DNA from: Helicobacter cetorum
GTDB taxonomy: Bacteria; Campylobacterota; Campylobacteria; Campylobacterales; DZAY01
Assembly (NCBI GenBank): GCA_022729735.1
Contig: DZAY01000025.1
Coordinates: forward strand, 1 to 33,056
Length of the DNA: 33,056 nucleotides
Direction: 5' to 3'
Under the pieces are notes generated by a model that saw only the letters and a list, made by a program, of their open reading frames with translations, was not told the origin of the DNA and made no database searches. Within the stretch, counting starts at the first letter, position 1; every line of letters starts with the position of its first letter. The position numbers were made by a program, and so were the translations under genes. This document shows positions 32,118-33,056 of this stretch, piece by piece.

Positions 32118-32813
32118 TCATTGAGGTGAAATTGTGAGTTTATAACCTTTATCTATAAAACTTATTAAATATTTAGCACCAATAATATCTCTAATCTTTT
32201 TGATATGGTTTCTAATTGTGCCACGATTTAATGGTCTATTTTGATATAGCTCTAACTCTATCATCTCATAACTTACCATCATATCAAGATTTTCAATTAA
32301 TAACTCTAATAAATCTGCTTCGTGTTTTGTGAGTTGAAATTCTATATCATTTTTATAAAATAGTTGCCCAAGATAACAATAAACTACACCGTTTGGAAAT
32401 CTAAATTTTTTATCTCTTGATTTAAAACGGCTTTGTAAAATTTTGTTAAATGTGGTTTTTAGCTTTTCAAATGTGAGTGGTTTTATGATGTAATCTTCCA
32501 ATTTTAGAGGTATTGCAAATAGTAAATCATTTAACTCTGATGAAGATGTGATAACTATAAATGAGGTTTTTTCATCAAGTTTCCTAATAGATTTTATCCA
32601 ATCAAGCCCATTTCCATCAATTAAATTAATATCAACAAATATCACATCTAAACTATTTTGCATATAAATCTCTTCAGCTTCTCTTATACTATCACACACT
32701 TTCACACTATTAAAAAACTTCACAAAACTATTAAAATTATGTTTTTGTTCATTTAAATCATCTTCGATATATAAGGCATTAAGCGATTTTAAAAGTTGTA
32801 AATCAAACTTCAA
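32118..32813 (-). CDS. OmpR/PhoB-type response regulator
   Basis: 231 residues. The receiver domain (1-~120) has E17-D18-D19, phosphoacceptor D61 (IFVDINLIDGNGLDW), TSSS for the switch, and the Lys in YIIKPLTFEKL. The winged-helix DNA-binding domain (~135-231) has LTKHEADLLELLIEN, RGTIRNHIKKIRDIIGAKYL as recognition helix and FIDKGYKL as wing. It regulates transcription on phosphorylation by a sensor kinase. Its start overlaps the 3' end of the kinase gene by 11 bases. Target genes unknown; I saw no clear repeated operator nearby. Confidence 0.92.
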   Translation of the reverse strand: MKFDLQLLKSLNALYIEDDLNEQKHNFNSFVKFFNSVKVCDSIREAEEIYMQNSLDVIFVDINLIDGNGLDWIKSIRKLDEKTSFIVITSSSELNDLLFAIPLKLEDYIIKPLTFEKLKTTFNKILQSRFKSRDKKFRFPNGVVYCYLGQLFYKNDIEFQLTKHEADLLELLIENLDMMVSYEMIELELYQNRPLNRGTIRNHIKKIRDIIGAKYLISFIDKGYKLTISPQ

Positions 32814-33056
32814 AAGGCACCTTTATGCTTATTTTTAATCCATTATGAAAATTTGTTGCCAAAATTTCACCATTTAACTCGTGTTTAACTAATTCACTTA
32901 CTAAATACAGTCCAATTCCAGAACTACTATCACTATAAAAAGGCTCAAATATTTTATCAATCTCTTTAGCTCCACCCACATTATCGATTATATTACAAAC
33001 TACAAAATCATCTTTTTTCATAATTTCTATCTCAATTTTTAAATTTTTTATCGCTC
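32803..33056 (-). CDS. Sensor histidine kinase, C-terminal ATPase part (5' partial)
   Basis: The frame is open to the right edge; an internal ATG at 33019-33021 is not the start. Visible are the end of the HATPase_c domain: G1 box IIDNVGGA (the DNxGG form common in this phylum), F box KIFEPFYSDSSS and G2 box GIGLYLVSELVKHELNGEI, then the C-terminal strands LKISIKVPF. The sensing region, His box and N box lie outside. It overlaps the downstream regulator gene by 11 bases, so the two form a cognate pair. Confidence 0.88.
   Translation of the reverse strand, partial: AIKNLKIEIEIMKKDDFVVCNIIDNVGGAKEIDKIFEPFYSDSSSGIGLYLVSELVKHELNGEILATNFHNGLKISIKVPFEV

Noticed and set aside
1-33056. tRNA, rRNA, insertion sequence, prophage or CRISPR array
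   Set aside because: No cloverleaf with TTCGAATC-type arms, no transposase, integrase or capsid-like protein, and no regular repeat-spacer pattern was seen.

Overview
The window is a compact, very AT-rich piece of a bacterial chromosome from the Campylobacterota (Epsilonproteobacteria). The evidence is the DUF3373-type outer-membrane protein, FliW, CheV, a hypBCDE hydrogenase-maturation cluster, the pyrB-pabB pairing, the dnaN sequence type, extended -10 promoters (TGNTATAAT) and the codon use. The hydrogenase-maturation genes fit a free-living, H2-oxidising genus (Sulfurimonas-, Sulfuricurvum- or Arcobacter-like), but I cannot fix the genus.

Layout. 1-531: 3' end of a RecD/UvrD-type helicase. 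809-3121 (minus): YdjM-like membrane hydrolase and an outer-membrane protein with a Met-rich insert. 3298-8338 (plus): pyrB, pabB, hypB, hypC, a 26-codon remnant ORF, hypD, hypE. 8335-8959 (minus): a small protein and an ankyrin protein. 9023-13500 (minus): a defence island with an HNH protein and an AAA ATPase resembling a Septu (PtuAB) pair, then a DpnII-type restriction endonuclease with its Dam-type methylase. 13517-15960 (minus): UvrD/Rep helicase translationally coupled to fliW. 16045-19838 (plus): valS and a class II aldolase. 19831-22565 (minus): an unknown protein, a class V aminotransferase, three tiny membrane ORFs that normal gene calling would miss, and an ArsC-type reductase. 22659-26065 (minus): a small conserved protein, hemB and a secreted Ser-rich protein. 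26178-29099 (plus): a soluble double-Cache sensor and cheV. 29080-30494 (minus): a VanZ-like protein and dnaN. 30537-30750: a cluster of TCACAT motifs beside a very AT-rich stretch, which may be a replication-origin element. 30763-31707 (plus): TDT/TehA transporter. 31708-33056 (minus): two response regulators and the end of a sensor kinase.

Main discovery. The tetranucleotide GATC, the target of the DpnII-type system encoded here, is almost absent. Reading the whole window I found two copies, where base composition predicts roughly eighty. Both lie inside the R-M genes themselves, one of them in the codons of the methylase catalytic DPPY motif. Elsewhere Asp is normally GAT but switches to GAC whenever the next codon starts with C. 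Selection against GATC is therefore visible at codon level, and the R-M cassette looks like a newcomer or an exception. Other points of interest are the ATPase split at an A7 tract that a -1 shift would repair, the lost Cys in its HNH partner, the tandem tiny membrane proteins with His-Lys tails, and the iteron-like cluster upstream of dnaN.
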